Numbered from the stretch's first letter, positions 38,852 through 48,001 are shown. The stretch: 64,000 nucleotides of DNA from JBFMCT01 sp046565765 (GCA_046565765.1 JBKHXX010000078.1:20874-84873); one strand, 5' to 3'. Notes: generated by a model from the letters alone, not told the origin. Made by a program: numbers and translations.

Positions 38852-39594
38852 TGGGCGGCTCCGGCGATGACCTCGGCGCAGGCCACGGGCTGGTCGAGGG
38901 GGACGGCGTGACCGGCGCCCGGCACCCACGAGGTCCGGGCGTTGTGGCCGATGGCGGCGGCCATGCGTTCGGCCAGGTCCCGGAACTTGCGGTCGTGCTC
39001 CCCCGCCACCAGCAGCACCGGCATGGCCAGCTGGCCGAGGCGTTCCCACAGCGGGTCCTGGGCGCCCGTGCCCAGCTTGCGCAGGGCGTAGGCCAGGCCG
39101 TCGGGGGGGTTGGCCCGGCGGGCCTCGAGGTCGGCGGGCCTGGGCGTGGTGGTCTCGAACAGGGGCTGGGCCAGCCAGCCGTCGAGGAAGGCCTTGGTGT
39201 CGCCCACGGCCAGGTCGTCGGCCAGGCGGGCGTCGGCCCGGCGGCGCTCGGCCCGGGCGTCGGGCTCCTCGATGCCGGGCGAAGCCCCGATCAGCACCAG
39301 CGAGGAGACCATGTCAGGCCGGTCGAGGGCGGTGCGCAGGCACAGCCGCCCGCCCATGGAGTACCCCACGTAGGTGGCCGGGCCGCCGCCGGCCTCGGCG
39401 ACGGCGGCGGCGGTGGCCGGGAAGTCGAGCCGCACGCCGCGCGATCCGCCGTGGCCGGGCAGCTCGACCATCACCACGTCGAACTCGGCGGCCAGGGCGT
39501 CCGCCACCTCGTCCCACGAACGGGCGGTCTGGGTGAAGCCGTGGACGAGCACGACGCGGCGGTCGCCTCCTCCCGCCCGGACGCAGTGCAGCAC
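38833..39594 (-). CDS. menH: SHCHC synthase (MenH-like alpha/beta hydrolase)
   Basis: A 253-residue alpha/beta-hydrolase. The nucleophile elbow is YVGYSMGGRLCLRTALDRPD, the oxyanion region VVLVHGFTQTARSW, and the catalytic His is in VPGAGHAVPLDQP. MenH removes pyruvate from SEPHCHC; the placement between menC and menD supports that role. GTG 39594 (MLHCVRAGGG) is the only in-frame start near the family beginning; menD starts 14 bases away on the other strand. Its end overlaps menC by 19 bases. Confidence 0.85.
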   Translation of the reverse strand: MLHCVRAGGGDRRVVLVHGFTQTARSWDEVADALAAEFDVVMVELPGHGGSRGVRLDFPATAAAVAEAGGGPATYVGYSMGGRLCLRTALDRPDMVSSLVLIGASPGIEEPDARAERRRADARLADDLAVGDTKAFLDGWLAQPLFETTTPRPADLEARRANPPDGLAYALRKLGTGAQDPLWERLGQLAMPVLLVAGEHDRKFRDLAERMAAAIGHNARTSWVPGAGHAVPLDQPVACAEVIAGAAHQGATR

Positions 39595-39608
39595 GGGTCC
39601 ATGGTCGC

Positions 39609-41333
39609 GTGAGCCCGAGGGACGCCACCACCGCGCAGGCCGGGGCCCTGGTCGACGAATGGGCCCGGGCCGGCGTGCGGGAGGCCGCGGTGGCGCCCGG
39701 CTCCCGCTCGGCGCCCCTGGCCCTGGCCCTGGCCGCCGACGACCGCATCCGGCTGTCGGTCTTCCTGGACGAGCGGTCGGCATCGTTCTTCGCGGTCGGG
39801 GCGGCCAAGGCGTCGGGGCGCCCGGCGGTGGTGCTGTGCACGTCGGGGACGGCGTCGGCCAACTTCCATCCCGCGGTGCTGGAGGCGTGGCACTCCCGCA
39901 CGCCTCTGATCGTCTGCACCGCCGACCGCCCCCCCGAGCTGCGGGACACGGGCGCGGGCCAGGCCGTCGACCAGCTCAAGCTCTACGGCGGGGCGGTGCG
40001 GTGGTTCGCCGAGGTGGGGGTGCCCGAAGACGTGGCCGGCGCGGGCCGGTACTGGCGCTCGGTGGCGGCCCGGGCCTGCACCGCCGCCCTCGGTCCGCCG
40101 GCGGGGCCGGTGCACCTCAACCTGCCCTACCGCGAGCCGCTGATCCCGACGGGTGACCCGCTGGTCGACGCGCCGGGGCGCCCGGCCGGGGCGCCGTGGA
40201 CTTCCAGCTCGTCCCGCTCCCGGCCGCCCCATCCCGACGACGTGCGCGAGGTCACCGCGCTGGTGGACGGCTCCCGCCGGGGCCTGCTGGTGGCCGGTTG
40301 GGGCCCCGGCGTCACCGCCGCGACCGTGCGGCGCTTCGCCCGGGCCGCGGGATGGCCCGTGCTGGCCGACGCCGTGTCCGGCTTGAGATCCGGTCCGACG
40401 GCGGTGTCGACGTACGACCCGCTCCTGCGGGGGGAGGAGTTCGCGGCGGGGATGGTGCCCGACGCGGTGGTGCACGTGGGGGCGCCGCTCACCAACAAGG
40501 CGGCCACCCGGTGGCTCGACGGGGTGCCCCGCCTGATCGTCGACCCCGACGGGGCGTGGCTCGACCCCAACCGGAGCGCGTCGCGGCGGGTGGCGGCCGA
40601 TCCCGACCTGCTGCTGCAGGCGGTGGCCGACGACATCTGCTGGCGAGGTCCCGGGGCGCCGTGGCTGAGCCGGTGGCTGGAGGCGGACATCGTCGCCCGC
40701 CGCACCGTCGACGGCCTGCTCGACTCGTGGAGCGAGCCGTTCGAGGGCCGGGTCGCCCGCGACGTGGCCGCCGCCCTGCCCGAAGGGGCGGCGCTGGTGG
40801 TGGGCTCGAGCATGCCGGTGCGCGACGCCGAGTCGTTCGTCGCCCCTCGCGAGGGCCTGCGGTGGGTGTGCAACCGGGGGGTCAACGGCATCGACGGGTT
40901 CGTGTCCACCCTGCTGGGCGTGGCCCGGGCCGCCGCTGGGGCCGGCCCCGCCGTCGGCCTGCTGGGCGACCTGACCCTGCTGCACGACGCGGGCGGGCTC
41001 CTGTGGGCCAAGGACCGGGGCGTGGACGCCACCCTCGTCGTGCTTGACAACGAGGGGGGCGGGATCTTCTCGTTCCTGCCCCAGGCCGGTCTGCCCGCGC
41101 ACTTCGAGACGCTGTTCGGCACCCCCCACGGCCTCGACCTGGCCGAGGTGGCGGCCGCCTACGGGGTGCCGGCGCAGCGGGTGGCAGCCGCCGACGAGGT
41201 CGTGCCTGCGATGGAAGCGGCGGTGGACGCCGGGGGGGTGCGCATGGTGATCGTCCCCACCGACCGGGCCGCCAACGTGGCCCGCCACCGGGAGGTGTGG
41301 GCGGCGGTGGCCTCCGCTACCGCAGGCCGCTGA
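39609..41333 (+). CDS. menD: SEPHCHC synthase
   Basis: A 574-residue thiamine-diphosphate enzyme that adds a succinyl semialdehyde unit from 2-oxoglutarate to isochorismate. MenD marks are VAPGSRSAPLALALA, VLCTSGTASANFHPAVLEA, TADRPPELRDTGAGQAVDQL and the ThDP/magnesium loop GLLGDLTLLHDAGGLLWAK. Full length for the family. GTG 39609 lies 14 bases from the divergent menH; neither has a Shine-Dalgarno sequence, and only weak -10-like hexamers (GACCAT leftwards) are seen. Confidence 0.93.
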   Translation: MSPRDATTAQAGALVDEWARAGVREAAVAPGSRSAPLALALAADDRIRLSVFLDERSASFFAVGAAKASGRPAVVLCTSGTASANFHPAVLEAWHSRTPLIVCTADRPPELRDTGAGQAVDQLKLYGGAVRWFAEVGVPEDVAGAGRYWRSVAARACTAALGPPAGPVHLNLPYREPLIPTGDPLVDAPGRPAGAPWTSSSSRSRPPHPDDVREVTALVDGSRRGLLVAGWGPGVTAATVRRFARAAGWPVLADAVSGLRSGPTAVSTYDPLLRGEEFAAGMVPDAVVHVGAPLTNKAATRWLDGVPRLIVDPDGAWLDPNRSASRRVAADPDLLLQAVADDICWRGPGAPWLSRWLEADIVARRTVDGLLDSWSEPFEGRVARDVAAALPEGAALVVGSSMPVRDAESFVAPREGLRWVCNRGVNGIDGFVSTLLGVARAAAGAGPAVGLLGDLTLLHDAGGLLWAKDRGVDATLVVLDNEGGGIFSFLPQAGLPAHFETLFGTPHGLDLAEVAAAYGVPAQRVAAADEVVPAMEAAVDAGGVRMVIVPTDRAANVARHREVWAAVASATAGR

Positions 41334-41712
41334 GGGCCCTGACCACCTCGCCGTTCACGTGGTTGGCCCCCACCCGCTTGGCCTGGAGGGAGAACCGGCG
41401 CCCGTCCTCGAGGTGGACGGTGACGGCCCACGAGAGCGAGCGCTCCTCGACGGTGGCCCGCAACCTGCTCCGGTCCCACACGTCGACCAGGTCGCCGGTC
41501 GACGGCATGCCGAACACGTAGACGCGCCGGTCGGTGACGGCCAACGCCAGGTGCAGAGGGAGCTGGTCGCTCTCCCGGCTGCGGAAGAGCCCGAGCGCGA
41601 CGAGCGGGTCGGGCACGTCCCGCTGGAGCCGGGCCGTGAGCCGCCCGTAGAGCCGGGTGCTCTCCATCGTCCTGTCGTCGACCCGCGCCGAAGTGCTCTG
41701 TAGGCCGGACAT
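41317..41712 (-). CDS. Hypothetical protein, PH-like fold suspected
   Basis: A 131-residue soluble protein. Its middle (LALAVTDRRVYVFGMPSTGD then WAVTVHLEDGRRFSLQAKR) has the strand pattern of bacterial PH-like domains, which often bind lipids or stress signals; this is a weak resemblance. GAGGGGAGG precedes ATG 41712. It converges on menD with a 17-base overlap. Nothing links it to menaquinone. Confidence 0.55.
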   Translation of the reverse strand: MSGLQSTSARVDDRTMESTRLYGRLTARLQRDVPDPLVALGLFRSRESDQLPLHLALAVTDRRVYVFGMPSTGDLVDVWDRSRLRATVEERSLSWAVTVHLEDGRRFSLQAKRVGANHVNGEVVRALSGLR

Positions 41713-41829
41713 CCCCCAACCTCCCCTCACATCTCTATTCGCCGCCCGGCGGTCTGTTCCTGCTGCGCGGGTCGGCCAGCGGGCCATCGTCGGCCGCGGC
41801 CGGAGTACGGTCGGTTCGGGGCGGTTGCC

Positions 41830-43491
41830 ATGGACACGGAGAACTTGGGGCGAGGACGAAAGGCGTTCGACCGGCGCTCTTGGCCCGACGCCTACCAGCT
41901 CCTCGGGCACGCTGACCGCACGGCGACCCTGGCACCCGAGGACCTGGAGCGGCTGGCCACGGCGGCCTACCTGACCGGGCACGACCAGGAGAGCACCGAC
42001 GCGTGGAGCCGCGCCCACCACGGCTGGCTGGCGCAGGGTGAATTGGGCCGGGCGGTCAGGAGCGCCTTCTGGATCGGCTTCGGCCTCGTCCAGCGGGGTG
42101 ACATGTCGCAGGGCGGCGGCTGGTTGGCCCGAGCCGGCCGGCTCGTCGAGGAGCACGCTCTGGACACCGTCGAGTGTGGGTACCTGTTGATCGCCGAGGG
42201 GTTGATGGCGATCGATGCCGGTGACCTCGACGCCGGGCTCGAGCGGTTCGGCGTAGCCGGTTCCCTCGGCCGTCGGTTCGGCGACGGTGATCTGGCCACC
42301 CTCGGGGTGCTGGGCCGGGGAGAGGCGCTGCTGCGTTCGGGACGAACGTCGGAGGGTCTGCGGCTCTTCGACGAGGCGATGGTGTCGGTCACCGCCGGGG
42401 AGACCTCGCCGACCATCTCGGGCCTGGTCTACTGCGCGGTCATCGACGGGTGCCAGAAGGTGTTCGACCTTCGTCGGGCCAGAGAGTGGACCGCGGCGCT
42501 CGACCGTTGGTGCGACCAGCAGCCCGGGCTCGTGCCGTACCGGGGCCAGTGCCTGGTCCATCGCGCCCAGGTGCTGCGGGTCAAGGGGGAGTGGGCTGCT
42601 GCGACCGCGCTGATCGAGGACGCACGTCGGCGTTTGAGCGATCCGCCACACCCCGCCGTGGGCATGGCGCACTACGAGCGGGGTGAGCTGCACCGACTGC
42701 GTGGTGAGTTCCGTGCAGCCGAGGATGCGTACCGCCAGGCTCACGCGGCCGGGCGTGACCCGCAGCCGGGGCTGGCCCTGCTACGCCTGGCCGAGGGTGC
42801 GGCCGACACCGCCGCGTCGGCCATCGGGGCCGCACTGGAGTACGCCAGCGACCGGGTCAGGCGTGCTCAGCTCCTTCCCGCGTACGCCGAGATCATGCTG
42901 GCTGTCGGCCGCCGGGAAGAGGCGGCGTCGGCGGCCGACGAGCTGGACGAACTGGCCGAGGACGGCGCCACGATGCTGGGCGCGGTCGCGGCCCAGACCC
43001 GTGGGTCGGTCCTGCTTGCCGGCGGTGACGCCAAGGCGGCCGTCGTGTCTCTGCGTGACGCCCTCGAGGCCTGGCAGCTGCTGGGCGCCCCCTACCAGGC
43101 CGCCCAGGCCCGGCTCCTGCTGGCCGCCGCCTGCCGGCACCTGGACGACCGAGACCGGGCCGAGCTCGAGTGCGACGCTGCCCGGGACGTGTTCGACGCA
43201 CTCGGCGCCGCGCCCGCCCTCGCCCGCCTCGACCAGCTGCTCGCTCAGCCCCACGATCCGCAGGGCGCGGCTGGGTCGTCAGGGCCACACGCATCTGATC
43301 GGAAGGTCACCCATCGGGAGCTTCAGGTCCTCCGCCTGGTGGCGGCGGGCCACACCAACCGTGAGATCGCAAGCGAGCTGGCAATCAGCGAACGGACCGT
43401 CGAGCGGCACCTCGGCAACATCTTCACCAAGCTCGACGTCTCGAACCGCGCCGCCGCCACCGCCCACGCCTACGACCACGGCCTGCTGTAG
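41830..43491 (+). CDS. TPR-LuxR transcriptional regulator
   Basis: A 553-residue regulator. Residues about 5-470 are tetratricopeptide-like helices (AYLTGHDQESTDAWSRAHHG, AYRQAHAAGRDPQPGLALLR), and the C-terminal LuxR helix-turn-helix (about 485-553) reads VTHRELQVLRLVAAGHTNRE and ERTVERHLGNIFTKLDVSNR. It lacks the ATPase of MalT/LAL proteins, so it is a short form. Third-position T is more common here than in flanking men genes, hinting at different origin. It may regulate the next two genes. A TACGGT lies about 20 bases before ATG 41830. Confidence 0.82.
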   Translation: MDTENLGRGRKAFDRRSWPDAYQLLGHADRTATLAPEDLERLATAAYLTGHDQESTDAWSRAHHGWLAQGELGRAVRSAFWIGFGLVQRGDMSQGGGWLARAGRLVEEHALDTVECGYLLIAEGLMAIDAGDLDAGLERFGVAGSLGRRFGDGDLATLGVLGRGEALLRSGRTSEGLRLFDEAMVSVTAGETSPTISGLVYCAVIDGCQKVFDLRRAREWTAALDRWCDQQPGLVPYRGQCLVHRAQVLRVKGEWAAATALIEDARRRLSDPPHPAVGMAHYERGELHRLRGEFRAAEDAYRQAHAAGRDPQPGLALLRLAEGAADTAASAIGAALEYASDRVRRAQLLPAYAEIMLAVGRREEAASAADELDELAEDGATMLGAVAAQTRGSVLLAGGDAKAAVVSLRDALEAWQLLGAPYQAAQARLLLAAACRHLDDRDRAELECDAARDVFDALGAAPALARLDQLLAQPHDPQGAAGSSGPHASDRKVTHRELQVLRLVAAGHTNREIASELAISERTVERHLGNIFTKLDVSNRAAATAHAYDHGLL

Positions 43492-43584
43492 CAGCCGGGT
43501 TGGCCTCCCGTGGGGGTTTTCCCTCAACCGGTCGTCGAACTTGGCGGATTCCCCCGAAGTCGGACGGTCGACCTTGTTCGTACG

Positions 43585-43599
43585 GTTCTCCCAGAGAAC
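43585..43599 (+). promoter_or_regulatory. Inverted repeat GTTCTC-N3-GAGAAC upstream of the methyltransferase
   Basis: Six-base perfect arms (43585-43590 and 43594-43599) lie 20 bases before ATG 43619, in the leader of the gene that follows the LuxR regulator. An operator for that regulator is possible; GAGGAGG before the ATG is the ribosome site. Confidence 0.4.
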
Positions 43600-43618
43600 T
43601 TGCCATCGAGGAGGCCCG

Positions 43619-44440
43619 ATGCCCACCCGACCCGCTACATCGCTGTACGCCAAGTACGCAGCCAGTGCCGCCGAGAACTACGAGCGTCACTTCGTACCCG
43701 CCATCGGCGAGCCGGTGGCCCGCCGGCTGCTCGATGCCGCCCGCCCCGCGTCGGGACAGCGGGTGCTCGACATCGCCTGCGGCACCGGCACCGTCAGCCG
43801 CCTCGCCCTCCAAGCCGTCGGGACGGAGGGCAGCGTGGTCGGCCTCGACGCCAACCCCGGCATGCTCGAGGTGGCGCGCACCAAGACGCCGGTCGGCATC
43901 GACTGGCTCGAGGCTCCCGCCGAGCACGTCCCGGTGCCCGACGGCTCCTTCGACCTGGCCCTGTGCTCCATGGGACTGCAGTTCTTCTCCGACCGCAAGG
44001 CTGCGCTGCGGGAGATGCGCCGCGTGCTGGCTCCCACCGGGCGGGCGCTGTGGTGCACGCCGGGGCCGACGCCGCCCCTCTTCGAGGCCATCGACGAGGC
44101 GCTTACCCGCCACATCGGGCCGGGGGCGTCGATGTTCGTCCATGCCGTGTTCTCGTTGCACGACGCCGACGAGGCCCGGGCGCTGATGGAGGCCGCCGGC
44201 TTCGCCCGGGTCGATGTCAAGACCACGCCCGTGCCGTTGCGCGTGGCCCCGCCCGGCGACTTCTTCTGGCAGTACGTGCGCAGCACGCCGCTGGCCGCTG
44301 CGGCCGCCGACCTCGGTGAGGCGGAGCGGGCCGCGCTCGAAGCCGAAGTCGTCGAGCGCTGCGCGCCGTTCGTCGAAGGCGACGCCTCGGTCATGGAACC
44401 GCGGCTGCTAATCGCCACCGGTTACCGGGAGGACCGATGA
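43619..44440 (+). CDS. Class I SAM-dependent methyltransferase
   Basis: A 273-residue UbiE/COQ5-like methyltransferase. VLDIACGTGTVSRLALQAVG (SAM loop), VVGLDANPGMLEVAR and FDLALCSMGLQFFSDRKAAL are typical. The C-terminal part is family-specific (SLHDADEARALMEAAGFARV). The substrate is unknown and it need not be part of menaquinone synthesis, since menG lies at 46584. ATG 43619 is preceded by GAGGAGG; its stop overlaps the hydrolase-like gene (ATGA). Confidence 0.85.
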   Translation: MPTRPATSLYAKYAASAAENYERHFVPAIGEPVARRLLDAARPASGQRVLDIACGTGTVSRLALQAVGTEGSVVGLDANPGMLEVARTKTPVGIDWLEAPAEHVPVPDGSFDLALCSMGLQFFSDRKAALREMRRVLAPTGRALWCTPGPTPPLFEAIDEALTRHIGPGASMFVHAVFSLHDADEARALMEAAGFARVDVKTTPVPLRVAPPGDFFWQYVRSTPLAAAAADLGEAERAALEAEVVERCAPFVEGDASVMEPRLLIATGYREDR

Positions 44441-45333
44441 CCGACACCACAGGGACGGACACCGGCCCCCGGCCGGCGGGCGAGACCGCCGAGCACCGGG
44501 CGCGACTGCTCCGAGGCGTGCCCGTGATCGAGCGCCGGCTCGACGTGGCCGGCATCCCCACCGCCGTGCTCGAAGGTGGTGAGGGCCCGCCCGTCGTGCT
44601 CCTCCACGGCCCCGGTGAGTCGGCGGTGAACTGGCGCTGGACCATCCCCGACCTGGTGGCGACCCATCGGGTGGCCGCCCCCGACCTCCCGGCCCACGGC
44701 GCCTCCGGCACCGGCGACCGGCCCCTTGACGCCGACGTCGCCCTCGAATGGCTGGAACGGCTGATCGAAGCGGTTTGCGACGAGCCGCCCACCGTGGTCG
44801 GCCACGTGCTGGGTGGGGCCATCGCCGCCCGGTTCGCCGTCCACCGGCCGGGTCGACTGCGGCGCCTCGTGCTCGTGGACTCCCTCGGCCTCGGCCGCTT
44901 CCGCCCGACCCCCCGGTTCGCGCTCACCTTCCTCGCCTTCATCGCCCGACCACGCCAGCGGAGCTTTGAGCGGTTCATGGACCAGTGTGCCTACGACATC
45001 GACCATCTCCGCGACGACCTGGGCGAGGACTGGTCGTCGTTCGTGGCCTACAACCTGGCCATGGCGGGCTCCGACTCGTCCAGCCAGGCCGGTCGCCTGT
45101 TCCGCAAGGCCGGCCTCCCCCGCATCCGCCCGGTCGAACTCGACCGCATCGACGTGCCGACCACGCTGATCTGGGGCCGGTACGACCGAGCCAACCGCCT
45201 GGGGATCGCGGCGCGGGCCCACACTCGACACGGGTGGCCGCTGCACGTCATCGACGGGGCAGCCGACGACCCCGCCCGCGACCAGCCCGAGGCGTTCGTC
45301 GAAGCACTGCGAACCAGCCTCACGACCACGTAG
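44437..45333 (+). CDS. Alpha/beta-hydrolase-fold protein lacking catalytic Ser and His (pseudoenzyme)
   Basis: A 298-residue alpha/beta-hydrolase fold. VVLLHGPGESAVNWRW (oxyanion loop), AAPDLPAHGASG and LIWGRYDRANRLG (acid Asp) look normal. The nucleophile elbow, usually GHSLGG, reads VVGHVLGGAIA, with Val for Ser, and the usual GAGH near the end reads VIDGAADDPARDQ, without His. Two of three triad residues are missing, so hydrolysis is unlikely. It may bind a ligand or the methyltransferase encoded before it. Reading frame and length are intact, so it is not a decayed gene. Confidence 0.8.
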   Translation: MTDTTGTDTGPRPAGETAEHRARLLRGVPVIERRLDVAGIPTAVLEGGEGPPVVLLHGPGESAVNWRWTIPDLVATHRVAAPDLPAHGASGTGDRPLDADVALEWLERLIEAVCDEPPTVVGHVLGGAIAARFAVHRPGRLRRLVLVDSLGLGRFRPTPRFALTFLAFIARPRQRSFERFMDQCAYDIDHLRDDLGEDWSSFVAYNLAMAGSDSSSQAGRLFRKAGLPRIRPVELDRIDVPTTLIWGRYDRANRLGIAARAHTRHGWPLHVIDGAADDPARDQPEAFVEALRTSLTTT

Positions 45334-45360
45334 CGGCGTGGGCGGGGGAGTCCTCCGCGT

Positions 45361-46587
45361 CTACACCCGCACCAGGGCCCGCAGCATGGGCTCCAACTTG
45401 GCCTGGGTCTCGGTCCATTCCTGCTCGGGGTCGGAGCCGGCGACGATGCCGGCGCCGGCGGACAGGACCGCCCGCCGCCCGTCCACGCGGGCGCAACGCA
45501 ACGCCACCGCCCAGTCGCCGTCGCCCCGGCGGTCGACCCAGCCGACGGGCCCGGCGTAGAGGCCACGGTCGAAGCCCTCCAGCTCGGCGATGGCGGCCAA
45601 GGCGGCCTGGCGCGGCGACCCGCCCACGGCGGGGGTGGGGTGCAACGCCGCCACCAGGCCCAACGCCGTCGGCGCAGGCTGGCCCAGCCGGCCGGTGACC
45701 GACGTGGCCAGGTGGGTGACCGACGAGAGCGAGACCAGCTCGGGCCCCTTGACGAACACCTCCTGGCAGCAGGCCTTCAGCCGGGCCCGCACGTCGTCGA
45801 CCACGACCCGGTGCTCGTCGTGGTCCTTGGCCGAGTGTCGCAGCTCGGTGGCCAGGCGGCGGTCCTCGGCCCGGCTCCCCCCTCGCTCGACGGTGCCGGC
45901 CATGGGGCGGGACCAGGCCCACCGGCCGCGGCGGCGCAGCAGGAGCTCGGGGCTGGCCCCGACGAACCCACCACTCAGGAACGTGAAGCACGACGGGTGG
46001 GCCTTGGCCAGCCGGCTCACCACCACCGGCAACGGGAAGGGCTGGTCGCCCCAGACGGTCACCCGGCGCGCCAGCACGAGCTTTTCGAGAGAGCCGCCGC
46101 CGATGGCGGCCAGCGCCCGACGCACCGTGGCGGTCCAGGCGAGCCGCCCGCCCTCGGACTCGACGACGAAGCTGGTCGGCTCCAGCGGCGGCAGGACCGC
46201 CGGCCCGGCGGCCGCCGCCTCCGGAGCCGGTCCCACCTCCGTCACCCAGGCCTGGCCGTCCTCGGCCACGCCCACCACCCGCGCGGGCACGATCAGCTCT
46301 CCTTCCTGACCGTCGAGGAACGGCACCGCGCCCACCGCCAGCGGGCCGGTGCCGGGCAGCTCCAGCGGGTCGTCGGTGGAGATGGCGTCCAGCACGGCGG
46401 CCACGTCACCGGCCGCCTTGGCCAGGCGGCCCGGCCCGGTCGGCAACGGCACCCGGGCGGCCACGCCGCTGGCCACCAGTCCGAGCCCCTCGTGCAGCCA
46501 CACGAACCCACCGGGATCGACGGCCCGCAGCAGGTCGGCCCCGTCGGGGAGCGGGCGGGTGCGGCTGGTCAGCCCCTCGCCGTTCAC
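45361..46587 (-). CDS. menF: Isochorismate synthase
   Basis: A 408-residue chorismate-binding enzyme. It converts chorismate to isochorismate, the entry to menaquinone. Landmarks are EKLVLARRV, SPELLLRRRGRWAWSRPMAG, KDHDEHRVVVDDVRARL, LHPTPAVGGSPRQAAL and YAGPVGWVDRRGDGDWAVAL with the metal-binding Glu residues. GTG 46587 overlaps the menG stop (GTGA). Third gene of the merR-menG-menF operon. It is separated from menD by the three-gene insert at 41830-45333. Confidence 0.9.
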   Translation of the reverse strand: MNGEGLTSRTRPLPDGADLLRAVDPGGFVWLHEGLGLVASGVAARVPLPTGPGRLAKAAGDVAAVLDAISTDDPLELPGTGPLAVGAVPFLDGQEGELIVPARVVGVAEDGQAWVTEVGPAPEAAAAGPAVLPPLEPTSFVVESEGGRLAWTATVRRALAAIGGGSLEKLVLARRVTVWGDQPFPLPVVVSRLAKAHPSCFTFLSGGFVGASPELLLRRRGRWAWSRPMAGTVERGGSRAEDRRLATELRHSAKDHDEHRVVVDDVRARLKACCQEVFVKGPELVSLSSVTHLATSVTGRLGQPAPTALGLVAALHPTPAVGGSPRQAALAAIAELEGFDRGLYAGPVGWVDRRGDGDWAVALRCARVDGRRAVLSAGAGIVAGSDPEQEWTETQAKLEPMLRALVRV

Positions 46588-47270
46588 CGGCGGGTGCCGG
46601 TGAGGAGCTGGGCGATCCCGACGGAGAGGGACGTGCGGCGGGCGTCGGGGAACCCGGCCGAGGCGAGCATGCCCAGCAGCTCGGGCTCCGGCGGCAGGTA
46701 GGCCACCGACTTGGGCAGGTACTTGTAGGCGGCCTTGTCGGAGATCAGCCCGCCCACCAGCGGGACCACCCGGCCGAAGTAGACCGAGTGGCCCACTCGG
46801 AGGACGGGGTTGGCCGGCTGGGAGACCTCCAGCAGCGCCACCCGCCCGCCCGGCCTCACGGCCCGGGCGCACTCGGCGAAGAAGGTGGCGAGGGCTTCGA
46901 AGTTCCGCAGCGCGAACCCGCACACCACCCCGTCGATCGACGCGTCGCCCACCGGCAGGCACAGGCCGTCGCCCCGCACCAGCGGGGCGGTCGTGCGGGC
47001 CGCGGCCAGCATGCCCGCCGACCGGTCCACGCCCACCGCCCGGTAGGACTGCTCGTGCAGCTCCCGGCACAGGTCGCCGGTGCCGCAGGCGACGTCCACG
47101 ATCGTCGAGCCGGGCGGCAGCCCCAGGGCGCCGACGGTGCGCTGGCGCCAGCCCACGTCCATCCCGAACGTCAGCAGCCGGTTGAGCAGGTCGTAGCGGG
47201 GGGCGATGCGGTCGAACATCGACTCGACGGCCCGCACCTTCTCCTCGCCCGTGGGCAGGACCTCCGTCAC
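46584..47270 (-). CDS. menG: Demethylmenaquinone methyltransferase
   Basis: A 228-residue UbiE/MenG methyltransferase for the last step to menaquinone. VRAVESMFDRIAPRYDLLNR is the family opening, IVDVACGTGDLCRELHEQSY the SAM loop, and FALRNFEALATFFAECARAV the second signature. GTG 47270 overlaps the stop of the MerR regulator gene and its own stop overlaps menF, so three proteins are made from one coupled message. Confidence 0.9.
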   Translation of the reverse strand: MTEVLPTGEEKVRAVESMFDRIAPRYDLLNRLLTFGMDVGWRQRTVGALGLPPGSTIVDVACGTGDLCRELHEQSYRAVGVDRSAGMLAAARTTAPLVRGDGLCLPVGDASIDGVVCGFALRNFEALATFFAECARAVRPGGRVALLEVSQPANPVLRVGHSVYFGRVVPLVGGLISDKAAYKYLPKSVAYLPPEPELLGMLASAGFPDARRTSLSVGIAQLLTGTRR

Positions 47271-48001
47271 GAGCTGGCCCCGGTCAGCTCGGGATCCTCG
47301 CCCACGGACTCCAGGTGCTCCTGGGCGACCTGGAGCAGCACGCGGCGGAAGTGGTAGGTGGCCAGCTCGGTGACCGCCGGCAGCAGGGTGCGGAAGGCGG
47401 CCACCATGCGGTCGGCCCGCTCCGGCTCGGGCATGTCGGCCGAGCGGAGCGGCTTGCGCACGTAGGTGTCGAACAACTCCACCGCCTCCAGGGCGAACTC
47501 GCGGGTGGCGGCGTTGTGGCGGCGGGCCAGGGCGAGCAGCTCGGGAAGGGGCAGGCCCGTCTCCAGCACCTTCAGGCCGCCGGTGACGATGGCCACGTCG
47601 GCCGCGGTGAAGTGCAGCTCGCCCTCGTGCTGGCGGCCGACCAGCAGCCCGTCGCGGACGAGGGCGTCGAGCATGGGCGCCGGCACCTGGGTGCGGTTGG
47701 CCAGCTCCTCGATGTCGAACAGCTCCTCCTCGCCCTCCTCGCCGGCCTCGGCCACCGCCGCCGCCAACCCCTCGTCGGCAGGCTCGAGGTCCCCCTCGAG
47801 GAAGCGGCGGATGACGGCCAGGCTGAACCCCCGCCGCTGGAGCTCGCGGATGCGGGCCATGCGGTCGACGTGGTGGTCCGTGTACCAGGCCAGGCGGCCG
47901 TCCCGCTCGGGCGGGGGCAGGAGCCGCTGCTTCTGGTAGTAGCGGACGGTGTCGACGGAGACCTCGCTCGCCTTGGCCAGCTCCTCGACCCGAAACCGCA
48001 T
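47267..48001 (-). CDS. MerR-family regulator heading the menG-menF operon
   Basis: A 244-residue regulator. MerR helix-turn-helix at residues 3-70 (VEELAKASEVSVDTVRYYQK, RIRELQRRGFSLAVIRRFLE). An acidic segment follows (EAGEEGEEELFDIEELANRT), then a helical effector domain with no Cys, so metal sensing is unlikely. Coupling to menG (GTGA) is unusual for MerR and suggests it controls quinone supply or itself. TAGAAT eight bases before ATG 48001 is a good -10. It is divergent from a TetR gene. Confidence 0.85.
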   Translation of the reverse strand: MRFRVEELAKASEVSVDTVRYYQKQRLLPPPERDGRLAWYTDHHVDRMARIRELQRRGFSLAVIRRFLEGDLEPADEGLAAAVAEAGEEGEEELFDIEELANRTQVPAPMLDALVRDGLLVGRQHEGELHFTAADVAIVTGGLKVLETGLPLPELLALARRHNAATREFALEAVELFDTYVRKPLRSADMPEPERADRMVAAFRTLLPAVTELATYHFRRVLLQVAQEHLESVGEDPELTGASS

